Below are positions 1-7,286 of a DNA stretch of 39,653 bases, one piece after another. Origin of the DNA: Pseudonocardia nigra (GTDB taxonomy: Bacteria > Actinomycetota > Actinomycetes > Mycobacteriales > Pseudonocardiaceae); contig NZ_JAHKRK010000050.1 in NCBI RefSeq assembly GCF_019396355.1, positions 1 to 39,653 of the forward strand. The letters run 5' to 3'. The notes under the pieces were generated by a model. It had not been told where the DNA came from. It ran no database searches and saw nothing but the letters and a program-made list of their open reading frames with translations. How positions within the stretch are numbered: the stretch's first letter is position 1; each line of letters opens with the position of its first letter. Position numbers and translations under genes: made by a program.

Positions 1-285
1 AGCACCTCAACTGCTACGAGCGCCAGCACTGGACCGTGGAAAACCGTCTTCACTGGACACGTGACGTGACATTCCGGGAAGACCTGTCCCAGGTCAGGAC
101 CGGCACACTGCCAGGAGCCCTCGCCGTCTTCCGAAACTTGGCGATCTCCACATTCCGCCTCGCCGACCGCGCCAACATCGCCCACGCCCGACGAGACCTC
201 CTCAACCGCGACGACGTCTTCACCGCGTACGGCATCTAACTGAATCCGACCAAACCGGACAAAGATCAACAACGCCGGGGCCCTG
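1..285 (+). mobile_element. Right end of an ISAs1-family insertion sequence (left part outside window)
   Basis: The segment carries the 3' end of an ISAs1-type transposase gene and then a short tail ending in CGGGGCCCTG near 285. ISAs1 elements usually begin and end in a CAGGG-type inverted repeat, so 285 is the likely right border. Excisionase-like coding sequence starts immediately after it, which supports a junction here. The left end and any target duplication lie outside the window, so the border is inferred. Confidence 0.55.
3..239 (+). CDS. ISAs1-family transposase, C-terminal end (5' truncated by window)
   Basis: The frame is open from base 3 and stops at TAA 237-239. It reads HWTVENRLHW, then TRDVTFREDLSQVRTG, then an FRNLAIS..FRLA segment. 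This is the characteristic C-terminal signature of ISAs1 (DDE-type) transposases, including the HW.VEN motif with the last catalytic Glu of the triad and the RDVTF.ED.SQ.RTG block. About 78 residues are present out of a usual 300-400. A GTG at 36 lies inside the conserved domain and is not a real start. Whether the complete gene is intact cannot be judged from this window. Confidence 0.85.
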   Translation, partial: HLNCYERQHWTVENRLHWTRDVTFREDLSQVRTGTLPGALAVFRNLAISTFRLADRANIAHARRDLLNRDDVFTAYGI

Positions 286-372
286 CGGGGCCGCCGGGTC
301 GGGCGATACGTGCGATATGACCCCCGCGATGTTCGCGACTGGTTCGCTGCTCAGGACGACGGCGCCGCCTGA
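286..372 (+). pseudogene. Excisionase (MerR-like HTH) C-terminal fragment
   Basis: Directly after the probable IS end the frame reads RGRRVGRYVRYDPRDVRDWF and a short AAQDDGAA tail, stopping at TGA 370-372. The GR.VRYDP.DV..WF pattern is the usual end of small helix-turn-helix excisionases found just upstream of actinobacterial integrases. The integrase ATG follows 15 bp after the stop, as expected for a xis-int pair. The HTH recognition part is missing, so the gene looks interrupted by the ISAs1 element. Only about 28 residues remain, so the family call rests on the tail motif and on context. Confidence 0.6.
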
Positions 373-387
373 TCAGGCCGAACGAGA

Positions 388-1551
388 ATGGGCAGCATCC
401 ATCGCCGTAGCCGGGACGGCGGCGTGTCCCGGGACGTGCGGTGGCGCGACCCGGCCGGCCGGCAACGCAAGAAGACGTTCGAGAGGCGAGTCGACGCCCA
501 ACGCTTCCTGGCGACCATCAGCGCGGACGTCGTGCGCGGCACCTACGTCGATCCCAATGATCCGACGACCTTCAGCGAGTACGCGGAAGCGTGGCGCGAG
601 GCACAGGTCCATCGCCCGACGACACGAGCACGTGTCGAGACCAACCTGCGCCGGCACGCCTACCCCTACTTCGGCGATCGGCGGCTCTCCACGATCCGGC
701 CGAGTGAGATCCAAGGCTGGGTTACGACGCTCAGCCGGCGACTGTCACCGGCCACGGTCCAAGTCATACACGGCATCGTCGCCGCGATATTCAAGGCCGC
801 GGTGCGAGACCGCCTCGTCGGCCGCCTCGTCGGCGGTTCGCGATGCGACAGCACAAGACTCCCGAAGAAGCGTCCGATCGGGGTGATGCCCCTGAGCACC
901 TCGACCGTCCACGCATTGGCGGAGGCGGTGCCCGAACGCTATCGGGCCATCGTCCTCCTTGGGGCCGGAACCGGCTTGCGCCAGGGCGAGTGCTTCGGAC
1001 TCGACGACGAGCACATCGACTTCGACCGCCACACGTTGCGCGTGGACCAGCAACTCCTCCTGCTCCCCCACCGCGAGCCGTTCCTCGGGCCGCCGAAGAC
1101 CTCGGCCTCCTATCGGACGATCCCGCTGCCCGGCGTCGTCGTGGATGCCCTTCGGCAGCACCTCCGGAGCTTTCCCGTGCAGCACATCGACCGGCTCGTC
1201 TTCACCGACGACGACGGCCGCGCCATCAGCCGGACCAGATTCTCCCGGGAGGTCTGGCGACCGGCCGTCGCCGCAGCAGGAGCACGCCGCGGAACCGGCT
1301 TCCACGACCTGCGGCACTACTACGCCTCCCTGCTCATCCGGCACGGCGAATCCGTCAAGACCGTCCAACGCCGCCTCGGACATGCGACCGCGGCCGAGAC
1401 CCTCGACACTTACGCTCACCTCTGGCCGGACTCGGAGGACCGCACGCGCAACGCCATCGACTCCGTGCTGCGCGCCGCCCGTCCCGCAGCCCCTCACGAG
1501 GGGGCCAGGAGCTCGAGTCGGACGCACTTCCGCGAAGGACCTATGCCATAG
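388..1551 (+). CDS. int: Site-specific tyrosine recombinase (phage/ICE integrase)
   Basis: This 387-residue protein has an N-terminal arm-binding region (about 1-60), a SAM-like core-binding domain (about 62-145, FSEYAEAWRE...) and a C-terminal catalytic domain. Visible catalytic residues are Arg198 in GTGLRQGE, His306 and Arg309 in HDLRHYYASLL, His332 in LGHA and nucleophile Tyr342 in LDTYAHL, so the enzyme looks complete. Length matches integrases of actinomycete integrative elements and temperate phages. The ATG at 388 follows the excisionase fragment; the ribosome site (GAACGAG) is weak. A 13-bp palindrome (CCTATGCCATAGG, 1540-1552) overlaps the stop codon. The enzyme should recombine attP with a chromosomal attB; its position near the rnpB 3' end suggests where that is. 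Confidence 0.9.
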   Translation: MGSIHRRSRDGGVSRDVRWRDPAGRQRKKTFERRVDAQRFLATISADVVRGTYVDPNDPTTFSEYAEAWREAQVHRPTTRARVETNLRRHAYPYFGDRRLSTIRPSEIQGWVTTLSRRLSPATVQVIHGIVAAIFKAAVRDRLVGRLVGGSRCDSTRLPKKRPIGVMPLSTSTVHALAEAVPERYRAIVLLGAGTGLRQGECFGLDDEHIDFDRHTLRVDQQLLLLPHREPFLGPPKTSASYRTIPLPGVVVDALRQHLRSFPVQHIDRLVFTDDDGRAISRTRFSREVWRPAVAAAGARRGTGFHDLRHYYASLLIRHGESVKTVQRRLGHATAAETLDTYAHLWPDSEDRTRNAIDSVLRAARPAAPHEGARSSSRTHFREGPMP

Positions 1552-1762
1552 GCCACGAGCGCGGCCTACCCGGTCCTTGCACGGGGGGGTCAGCACCCCG
1601 ACGGCGGCGAGGCACCCCGTAGGTGTCACGCTCGGTGACCATCGGCTGGTCGTGCCCAACGGGGGCTCACTCATGATCAAACTGAACGCTCCGGAATCCT
1701 GCGCCATGTGCGCGCCATGGAAGCGATCTTCAGAGACGTTTCCGCACGTCAGAGGCCCGGGG
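1552..1762. other. Gap between integrase and rnpB 3' end; candidate attachment region
   Basis: No coding region or tRNA is seen here. In integrative elements of actinomycetes the att site normally lies just beyond the integrase gene, and the next chromosomal gene met is rnpB, read towards this gap. The rnpB 3' end or the bases just past it are therefore a candidate att core. No second copy of the rnpB 3' end occurs in the window, which is expected if the other att site lies left of it. Confidence 0.3.
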
Positions 1763-2175
1763 CGGACGAGCTGGCCTGTAAGCCGGATTCTGTTCCCGGG
1801 CGCCTTGCGGCGCTCCGTTCGGCGACCATCCATCTAGGCCCGCCGTTGCCGGCGGGCTCGAGCGGTCCACCCGCAGGCTCGGGCGGGCCGCCCTCGAACG
1901 CCTGCGCAGCTCCCGTCCCGGAGGACGCGAACCTTTTGACCTTGCTCCGGGTGGGGTTTACCGAGCCACCCCGGTCACCCGGGGTGCTGGTGGTCTCTTA
2001 CACCACCGTTTCACCCTTACCCCGCACCTGGGTGCGGGGCGGTCTGTTTTCTGTGGCACTGTCCCGCGGGTCGCCCCGGGTTGCCGTTGACAACCACCCT
2101 GCCCTGCGGAGTCCGGACTTTCCTCGGCGGCGGTTCGGATGAACCGTCGACGCGGTCGCCCGGCCAGCTCGTCCG
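1763..2175 (-). ncRNA. rnpB: RNase P RNA, bacterial type A
   Basis: On the minus strand the 5' end CGGACGAGCTGGCC and the 3' end GGCCAGCTCGTCCG form a perfect 14-bp P1 stem. Between them are the conserved GAGGAAAGTCCGGACTCC block near the 5' end, the ACAGAAAA segment, the GTAAGGGTGAAACGGTGG region, GAGACCACCAGC and the terminal ACAGAATCCGGCTTACAGG. These are invariant parts of bacterial RNase P RNA, the ribozyme that removes 5' leaders from pre-tRNAs. About 413 nt fits actinobacteria. The ends are set by P1 pairing and the upstream TACAAT box. The RNA looks complete although an integrative element borders its 3' side. Confidence 0.95.
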
Positions 2176-2182
2176 CAGGGAC

Positions 2183-2188
2183 ATTGTA
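2183..2188 (-). promoter_or_regulatory. -10 box of rnpB
   Basis: TACAAT on the minus strand lies 7 bases before the first base of the P1 stem (2175), the normal distance from a -10 hexamer to the start of a stable RNA. No convincing -35 hexamer is visible at 16-18 bp. Confidence 0.6.
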
Positions 2189-2207
2189 CGCGGGTGGCCA
2201 TGGGGGC

Positions 2208-2295
2208 GATCAGCGGTGCACACAGCCGGCAAAGCCGCTGATCAAGGCACTGACGTCCCTTGTCGATCTGTCACAGCGACATCAGCGCCTTGATC
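2208..2295. repeat. Two adjoining inverted repeats upstream of rnpB
   Basis: GATCAGCGG (2208-2216) pairs with CCGCTGATC (2235-2243). Overlapping this, a 17-base segment at 2240-2256 (GATCAAGGCACTGACGT) pairs with 2279-2295 at 15 of 17 positions. They lie between the 3' end of the AMIN-like gene and the rnpB promoter and might end transcription of neither or fold as alternatives. The TGATCA.GGC core also appears near 22680 and 23515. Confidence 0.45.
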
Positions 2296-2373
2296 GACGG
2301 GGTTCCGGTCGCCACGGATCGGCGGACGCGCTGCGGCGGCGGCCGGTCACCCGGCCGCCGCCCCGGCGTGCCG

Positions 2374-2922
2374 TCACGACCAGCGGTGCGCGACGTCCAG
2401 CACGATCCGGTCCCGGTCACCGGGCCCGTCCAGCGTGAACACCCGGAACGGCAGGCGCGCCCGCGTCCCGACACCGATCGTCGTCTGGCCCTCGAAGCTG
2501 CCGGCGTAGATCACCGACCGCAGTGTGGAGTAGCCGCGCACGTCCTCGAGCGACCGGCCGGGACGGGCGCCGGGCAGCGTGGAGTTGCCCCGGTCGTCGT
2601 AGGCCGGGTGGTGCAGGACCACCTGCAGGCGCGCACCCCCGGGCACCGGCACCACGGCTCCGGAGCCGTCCTGGGTCACCTGGCCCACGTACTGCACCGA
2701 GTAGCCGGCGGCGGGGCCGCGGACCTCGAACACGAGCCGGTCGAAGCAGGCGTGCCGCCCGCTGCGGACGTCGACGACCGCGCCGCGACCCAGCAGCGAC
2801 GCGGACTCCGGGAGGCTGCCCCACGGCGTCGCACACGCGGTGGCCGCCGAGGCGGGCACAGCGACCGCGGCCCCGGCGAGGGCGAGCAGCGCGACGAGCA
2901 GTACGCGGATGGTGCGGGACAT
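2374..2922 (-). CDS. Secreted AMIN-like domain protein
   Basis: The 182-residue product starts at ATG 2922, which has a strong AGGAGG ribosome site 7 bases upstream; an ATG 27 bases further out lacks one. Residues 1-27 (SRTIRVLLVALLALAGAAVA then VPASA) form a Sec signal peptide with an AXA cleavage site. The mature part is beta-rich: FDRLVFEVRG, YSVQYVGQVTQDGSG, LQVVLHHPAYD, Y.TLRSVIYAGSFEGQTTIGVGTR, PFRVFTLDGPGDRDRIVLDVAH. This matches the actinobacterial AMIN-like domain, exported proteins whose relatives (AMIN domains of amidases) bind cell-wall components. Two Cys (CATPWG and HACFDR) may form a disulphide. Ligand and role are unknown. Confidence 0.75.
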   Translation of the reverse strand: MSRTIRVLLVALLALAGAAVAVPASAATACATPWGSLPESASLLGRGAVVDVRSGRHACFDRLVFEVRGPAAGYSVQYVGQVTQDGSGAVVPVPGGARLQVVLHHPAYDDRGNSTLPGARPGRSLEDVRGYSTLRSVIYAGSFEGQTTIGVGTRARLPFRVFTLDGPGDRDRIVLDVAHRWS

Positions 2923-2979
2923 GGCGGCCTCCTCAGGAGCCGGGAACATTCACAAACCTGAGGACGTGTGGTCGGGCTC

Positions 2980-3120
2980 TCAGGTTGTGTCACGTTTCCG
3001 TTCCGTTGCACCGCACCGCCAGCACCGCTCGGGCTCGTCCTCGGTGGGCACGGCTCCGCACTCGGGGCACAGCCGGTCGAGCCAGCACACCGGGTCCCCG
3101 CCGTCGTCCTCGTCGGCCAT
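2980..3120 (-). CDS. Small zinc-ribbon protein (46 aa)
   Basis: The protein is acidic at the N terminus (MADEDDGGD) and carries two CXXC knuckles, CPEC and CWRC, about 15 residues apart, which can bind one zinc ion. ATG 3120 is preceded by GGAGG (GAGGATGGAGGC), so the start is well supported. It ends in a basic ERKRDTT tail. It lies upstream of, and in the same direction as, the AMIN-like gene. Such mini zinc ribbons are common but unassigned; nucleic-acid or protein binding is only a guess. Confidence 0.65.
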   Translation of the reverse strand: MADEDDGGDPVCWLDRLCPECGAVPTEDEPERCWRCGATERKRDTT

Positions 3121-3205
3121 GCCTCCATCCTCCCCCGCCGCCCGGCACGTGACCCGGACCCCACCACGGGGCCGGTGGGGACGCGGCCGGATAGCGTGGC
3201 TCGTC

Positions 3206-3966
3206 GTGGTCGACGCGTCCCCGGTATCGCTGGTGTTCCTGCTCCTCGCGGGTCTGTTCGCGGGAGGGGTGAACGCCGTGGCGGGCGGCGGCTCCCTGCT
3301 GGTGTTCCCGGCGCTGCTCGCGGTCGGGTTCCCGCCGCTCGCGGCGAACGTCACCAACTCGATCGCGCAGTGGCCGGGCTACGCCGGAATCGTCATCGGG
3401 GCCCGGCACGACCTTCGAGGTCAGCGCCGCCGCATCCTGCTGACGGCGGCCGTCGCCGTCGTCGGGTCCGCCATCGGGTGCGCGCTGCTGCTGGTGCTGC
3501 CCGGTGCGGTGTTCAACACCGTCGTTCCGGTGCTGGTGCTGCTCGCCAGCGCGCTGCTCGCGCTGCAGCCGTGGATCAAGCGCTGGATCGGGTCGCCGGA
3601 GATCGGTTCACCGGACCGGCTCGCCGCGCTGCTGCCCGCCGTGTTCGTCGCCGCGATCTACGGCGGCTACTTCGGTGGCGCGCTGGGCGTCACCTCATCG
3701 CGACGCTGTCGCTGTGCGCCCACGACGGTCTCGTGCGGCTCAACGCGCTGAAGGGCCTGCTGTCGCTGGTGATCGCCACCGTCACGGTCGTGATCTTCTC
3801 GATCGGCGCGCCGGTGGACTGGCTGTCCGTCGCCCTGCTCGCCCCCACCACCCTCGCGGGCGGGTTCCTCGGCGCCAAGCTGGCCCGCAGGCTCCCGGAC
3901 CGGGTGCTGCGCTGGTGCGTGGTGGTGCTGGGGGTCGCCGTGGGCATCTACCTGCTCGTGGAGTGA
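3206..3966 (+). pseudogene. TauE/SafE-family permease gene with a single frameshift
   Basis: From GTG 3206 the frame encodes a typical TauE/SafE (DUF81) permease: the first helix and loop LLLAGLFAGGVNAVAGGGSL, VTNSIAQWPGY, several hydrophobic helices, then FVAAIYGGYFGGALGV. At about 3690 the reading jumps frame, and the second half (LIATLSLCAHDGLVRLNALKG ... GFLGAKLARRLPD ... VVVLGVAVGIYLL) continues to TGA 3964-3966. Restoring one base after GTCA (3691-3694) gives the usual GV-I-LI-A sequence. The other parts are well conserved, so this is either a very young pseudogene or a sequencing/assembly error. The family exports sulfite, sulfoacetate or other organic anions; the substrate here is unknown. 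Confidence 0.8.
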
Positions 3967-3978
3967 GCGGAGCGAGTG

Positions 3979-5091
3979 TCAACGCTCGCCGGGGTGGAAG
4001 CTGGTGTCGTTGACCAGCCGTACGCTCGCGCCGCCGTCGGGGTAGAAGCTCGCCTCCGAGAGGCTGCCCGGGTCCAGGTGCAGGCGGTATAGGATGCCCG
4101 GCCCGCCCTGCAGGGCGTCCCGCAGCAGCATCTTGATCGGCGTCACGTGGCTGACCACCACCACCGTGGCCGCCGGGTACTCCTCGACGATCGCCGCGCG
4201 CTCGGCCTCGACCCGCGTGCCCACCGCGGCGAAGCTCTCGCCGCCCGGCGGGGCGATCTCCTCCGAGCCGAGCCATGAAGCGTGCAGTTCGGGATCACGC
4301 TCGCGGGCCTCGGCGAACGTCAGGCCCTCCCAGGCACCGAAGTCGGTCTCGATCAGCCCGTCGCGCACGACGAGGGGCGCCCCGGTCGCCTCGGCCACGG
4401 CCGCGGCGGTCTGCCGGGCCCGCCGCAGCGGTGAGCTGAGGACGGCGGCGATCCCGGGCACCGCCCCGAGCCGCGCCGCCGCACCCGCGGCCTGCCGGTG
4501 CCCGAGATCGGTGAGCTCCGGGTCGCCGTGCCCGGAGTAGCGCCGCTGCACCGACAGCTCGGTCTGGCCGTGTCGCAGCAACAGCAACCGCGTCGGCTCG
4601 CCCACCTGCCCCGTCCAGGTTGCGGAGGCGGGCCGGGTCGAGGCGGGCTCGACGCGGGCGGACGCGGCCGGGGCCGCCGGCGCCACCCCCGCCTGCGCGT
4701 CCATCGCCTGGTTGGCCAGCGCGTCGGCCTTGGCGTTGCGGGCCCGCGGGATCCAGCCGAACTGCACCGAGCCGAGCTCCCGGATCAGCCTGCCCGCCTC
4801 GAGCGCGAGCGGCTTCATCGCCGGGTGCTTCACCTGCCAGCGCCCGGACATCTGCTCGACGACGAGCTTGGAGTCCATCCGCACCTCGACGTCGGTGGCA
4901 CCCAGCTGGAGCGCGGCGCGCAACCCCGCGATCAGCCCCTGGTACTCCGCCACGTTGTTGGTGGCGACCCCGATGCCCTCGGCCCGCTCGACGAGCACCT
5001 CCTCGGTGGCCGCGTCGAGCACGACCGCGCCGTAGCCCGCCGGTCCGGGGTTGCCGCGGGAGCCCCCGTCGGCCTCGACGATCACCTTCAC
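3979..5091 (-). CDS. Bifunctional RNase HI / histidine-phosphatase (Rv2228c-like)
   Basis: The 370-residue protein has an RNase HI domain (1-133) with carboxylates Asp8 (EADGGSRGNPG), Glu49 (NNVAEYQGL), Asp73 (VRMDSKL) and Asp123 (NAKADALANQ). An Ala/Pro/Ser linker follows (134-165), then a phosphoglycerate-mutase-like phosphatase domain from about 168 with RHGQTE (Arg173, His174) and C-terminal VVSHVTPIK. This fusion is characteristic of actinobacteria; in M. tuberculosis it cleaves RNA in RNA/DNA hybrids and has acid phosphatase activity like CobC/alpha-ribazole phosphatase. The GTG start overlaps the stop of the zinc-ribbon gene by four bases (GTGA), so the two are translationally coupled. 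The gene converges on the frameshifted permease. Confidence 0.9.
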   Translation of the reverse strand: MKVIVEADGGSRGNPGPAGYGAVVLDAATEEVLVERAEGIGVATNNVAEYQGLIAGLRAALQLGATDVEVRMDSKLVVEQMSGRWQVKHPAMKPLALEAGRLIRELGSVQFGWIPRARNAKADALANQAMDAQAGVAPAAPAASARVEPASTRPASATWTGQVGEPTRLLLLRHGQTELSVQRRYSGHGDPELTDLGHRQAAGAAARLGAVPGIAAVLSSPLRRARQTAAAVAEATGAPLVVRDGLIETDFGAWEGLTFAEARERDPELHASWLGSEEIAPPGGESFAAVGTRVEAERAAIVEEYPAATVVVVSHVTPIKMLLRDALQGGPGILYRLHLDPGSLSEASFYPDGGASVRLVNDTSFHPGER

Positions 5092-5825
5092 AGCCCCGAC
5101 TCCTTCATGCGCACGAGGATGACGCCGCACTCGGCGCAGTGCACCAGCTCGTCCGCCGCCGCGCCGCGCAGCTCGGCGAGCGCGGTGCGGTCCAGCTCCA
5201 GCCGGCACGCCTGGCAGCGCCGCGCCACCAGCTGTGCGGCACCGATCCCGCGCTGCTCGCGCCGCTTGTCGTAGGCGGCGAGCAGCTCGGCGGGAACGTC
5301 GGCGACGATCCCCTCCCGGTCCCGGCGGCGGCCCGCCTCGGAGGCGTCGATGTCGGCGAGCGCGGCGTCGCGGCGCTCGGTGAGGTCGGTGAGCTTCTGC
5401 TCGGCCGCGGCGAGGGCCTCGCGGGAGTGCTCGACGTCGATGCCGACGGCCTCGCGCTGCTCCATCACCTCGAGCTGCTCGTCCTCGAGCACCCGCTGCC
5501 GCCGCGCCAGCGTGTCCAGCTCGTGCTGCAGCTCCGTGGCCTGCTTCGCCCCGATCCCGGCGCCGGCGAGCAGCTGGTTGTCGCGGGCCGTGCGCGCCCG
5601 CACCCCCTCGACGTCGCGCTCGATGCGGCGGATGTCGCGGTCCAGGTCGCCGGCCGCGGTCTCCACCTCGACGAGCTTGTCCTTCGCCGTGCGCACCGCG
5701 GTCTCGGCCCCGGTCAGCTCGGCGTGCTCGGGCAGGGTGCGGCGGCGGTGCGCGAGCCGCGACAGCTCGGCGTCGACCCCGGCGAGGTCGAGCAGCCTCC
5801 GCAGGGCGGCGGGATCGGCTTTCAC
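5088..5825 (-). CDS. Coiled-coil protein with C4 zinc ribbon (Rv2229c-like)
   Basis: The 245-residue protein has a long helical coiled-coil region (about 10-175, many heptad Leu/Ala/Glu/Arg) and a C-terminal zinc ribbon with RCQAC and HCAEC knuckles about 30 residues apart. It belongs to the C4-type zinc-ribbon family, found beside nif3 and the RNase H gene across actinobacteria; a nucleic-acid or protein-bridging role has been suggested but not proved. GTG 5825 has a GGAAGGA ribosome site. The frame stays open upstream, and 20-76 bases before the start it reads a remnant of the Nif3 C terminus. It is translationally coupled to the RNase H gene. Confidence 0.88.
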   Translation of the reverse strand: MKADPAALRRLLDLAGVDAELSRLAHRRRTLPEHAELTGAETAVRTAKDKLVEVETAAGDLDRDIRRIERDVEGVRARTARDNQLLAGAGIGAKQATELQHELDTLARRQRVLEDEQLEVMEQREAVGIDVEHSREALAAAEQKLTDLTERRDAALADIDASEAGRRRDREGIVADVPAELLAAYDKRREQRGIGAAQLVARRCQACRLELDRTALAELRGAAADELVHCAECGVILVRMKESGL

Positions 5826-5844
5826 GGGTGCGTCCTTCCGAGGG

Positions 5845-5901
5845 GTCCAGGGATCGGTGCGCCGCAGCGAGACGCGGACCTCGACGCTACCGCCCGGCGC
5901 C
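5845..5901 (-). pseudogene. Orphan remnant of the nif3 3' end
   Basis: This 57-bp segment matches 13744-13800, the last codons of the intact nif3 gene, at about 49 of 57 positions without gaps. On the minus strand it reads [17 protein letters not shown] against [17 protein letters not shown] in the intact gene. It has no stop and runs in frame towards the zinc-ribbon start. It shows that nif3 once lay directly upstream of that gene. Confidence 0.75.
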
Positions 5902-5913
5902 GTGGGCGCGACC

Positions 5914-5982
5914 CCGGCCACGCCGCAGGAGCGGTGTGCGGACCGCGTCCGGCAGTTGCCCGACGCTCCTGCGGCGTGCCGG
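5914..5982. repeat. Hairpin-forming inverted repeat at the junction
   Basis: A 20-base arm at 5914-5933 pairs with 5964-5982 (CGCTCCTGCGGCGTGCCGG) with a single bulged C; the loop is about 30 bases. It lies just outside the nif3 remnant and upstream of the zinc-ribbon gene. It may be a terminator, a repetitive extragenic element or part of an insertion scar. Confidence 0.6.
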
Positions 5983-6050
5983 GAGTCCGTCACGGCCAGA
6001 ATCGGGATGGGCACCCGTCCTCGCCGCCAACAGTCGGGCGCAGCGGTTCC

Positions 6051-6108
6051 CGAGCACAACGGGTGGGTCGACGAGGGACCGTTCGAGCACCGGGCGGAGG
6101 GGCCGAGC
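6051..6108 (+). repeat. 58-bp dispersed repeat, copy 1
   Basis: The segment starts CGAGCACAACGGGTGGGTCG and is 54/58 identical to 8910-8967. It is intergenic, about 50 bp before the Dph6-like pseudogene. It is not palindromic. Its role is unknown; an untyped dispersed repeat is the safest description. Confidence 0.7.
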
Positions 6109-6155
6109 GTCCGCAGCTCCCGGATGTCCGGACGACTCGGGGTAGGTTCGTGACG

Positions 6156-6438
6156 ATGGCGAACCCCACCCGCAGCTGGGCCGGCTGCTCGTCGGGCAAG
6201 GACAGCGCATTCGCGGTGGACGTCGTCGGCCTCCTCCCGACCCTGGACGCCGCGACGCGCCGGGTGCCGGTGCCCGGCGTTCCACACGCAGTGGTGCAGG
6301 CCCAGGCCGAAGCCCTCGGCTTGCCGCTGCGCACCCTCGACCTGCGCCCCGCCGAGCTGGCCGCGCGAGGTGGACGTCGTGGTCGAGGCGCCCGTCGAGC
6401 AGGACGGGTTCGTGGTCGCCGAGCGGAGACCGGGATGA
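6156..6438 (+). pseudogene. Dph6-like ATP-pyrophosphatase remnant
   Basis: From ATG 6156 the frame reads RSWAGCSSGKDSAFAVDVVG, a PP-loop (SSGKDS) as in diphthine-ammonia-ligase-like (MJ0570/Dph6-type) enzymes. VPVPGVPHAVVQAQAEALGLPL follows, matching the family's VPMHGV...L..QAEALGLPL block. Most of the central domain is then missing, and at about 6365 the frame shifts; the other frame reads EVDVVVEAPVEQDGFVV, like the end of the family. About 95 residues remain of the usual 220-240. With a large internal deletion and a frameshift it is a decayed gene. Confidence 0.65.
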
Positions 6439-6472
6439 GCGGAGCCTGCGGAGTGAACACGGGCACCGAGCG

Positions 6473-7282
6473 GTGAGCACGGCCGTCCGCGTCTCGGCTG
6501 CCGTCGTCGTGCTCCTGCTGGTGCTCGTCGCGCTGGCGTGGGGGTTCCAGCGGCGGCTGATCTACCTGCCGTTCGGGGTGCCCGACGTTCCGGCGGCGGC
6601 GGTGTTCGCCGGCGGCGAGGACATCACGCTGCGCACCGTCGACGGGCTCGAACTGACGGCCTGGTGGGCGCCCGCGACCGGCCCGCCGCGGTACACGACG
6701 GTCCTGGTGGCGCCCGGGAACGCCGGCTCGCGCGCGCTGCGGGTGCCGCTCGCCCAGGCGCTCGCCGCCGAGGGCTTCGACGTGCTCCTGGTGGAGTACC
6801 GCGGCTACGGCGGCAACCCCGGCTCGCCCAGTGAGGAGGGGCTCGCCGCGGACGTCCGGGCCGCGTACCGGTACCTCGTCGAGGGCCGCGGCGTCGACCC
6901 AGCAGAGCTGGTGCTGCTGGGCGAGAGCCTCGGCGGCGCCGTCCTGACCCGGCTGGCGGCCGAGCGGCCCGTCGGCGGGCTCGTGCTGCGCAGCCCGTTC
7001 ACCTCGCTCGCCGACGTCGGCGCACACGTCTACCCGTTCCTCCCGGTCCGCGCGCTCCTGTGGGACCGGTTCCCGCTCCGCGAACACCTGCGGTCGGTGC
7101 GGGTACCGGTCGCCGTGGTCGCGGGCGGGGCCGACGAGGTGGTGCCGGTCGAGCAGAGCCGCGCCGTCGCCGCGGCCGCAGGCGCGTTCTACGTCGAGCT
7201 GCCGGGGGCGCGGCACAACGACCCCGCGCTGGTGAGCGGGCCGGCGGTCGTCGAGGCCGTGGTCGAGGTCAGCACGCGCTGA
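6473..7282 (+). CDS. Membrane-anchored alpha/beta hydrolase
   Basis: The 269-residue protein has one N-terminal transmembrane anchor (about 6-24). A Bem46/YfhR-like hydrolase fold follows: VLVAPGNAG oxyanion-hole region, VEYRGYGGNPGSPSEEGL, nucleophile Ser152 in GESLGG, acid Asp221 in GGADEVVP and His248 in PGARHND. The triad is complete, so it should be an active serine hydrolase. Substrate is unknown; relatives act on esters or acyl groups at the membrane. GTG 6473 is the first start after the pseudogene. It converges with the acyltransferase-3 gene, whose stop is only 5 bp away, so no separate terminator fits between them. Confidence 0.85.
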   Translation: MSTAVRVSAAVVVLLLVLVALAWGFQRRLIYLPFGVPDVPAAAVFAGGEDITLRTVDGLELTAWWAPATGPPRYTTVLVAPGNAGSRALRVPLAQALAAEGFDVLLVEYRGYGGNPGSPSEEGLAADVRAAYRYLVEGRGVDPAELVLLGESLGGAVLTRLAAERPVGGLVLRSPFTSLADVGAHVYPFLPVRALLWDRFPLREHLRSVRVPVAVVAGGADEVVPVEQSRAVAAAAGAFYVELPGARHNDPALVSGPAVVEAVVEVSTR

Positions 7283-7286
7283 CGCT

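Noticed and set aside
1540..1552. 13-bp palindrome over the integrase stop
   Set aside because: Too short to call a terminator or core site without other support.
745..1833. Long open frame opposite the integrase
   Set aside because: It is the antisense shadow of the integrase in GC-rich codons; no family motif.
1763..2175. Protein-coding frames through rnpB
   Set aside because: Conserved RNase P RNA blocks and the P1 stem explain the region; frames are incidental.
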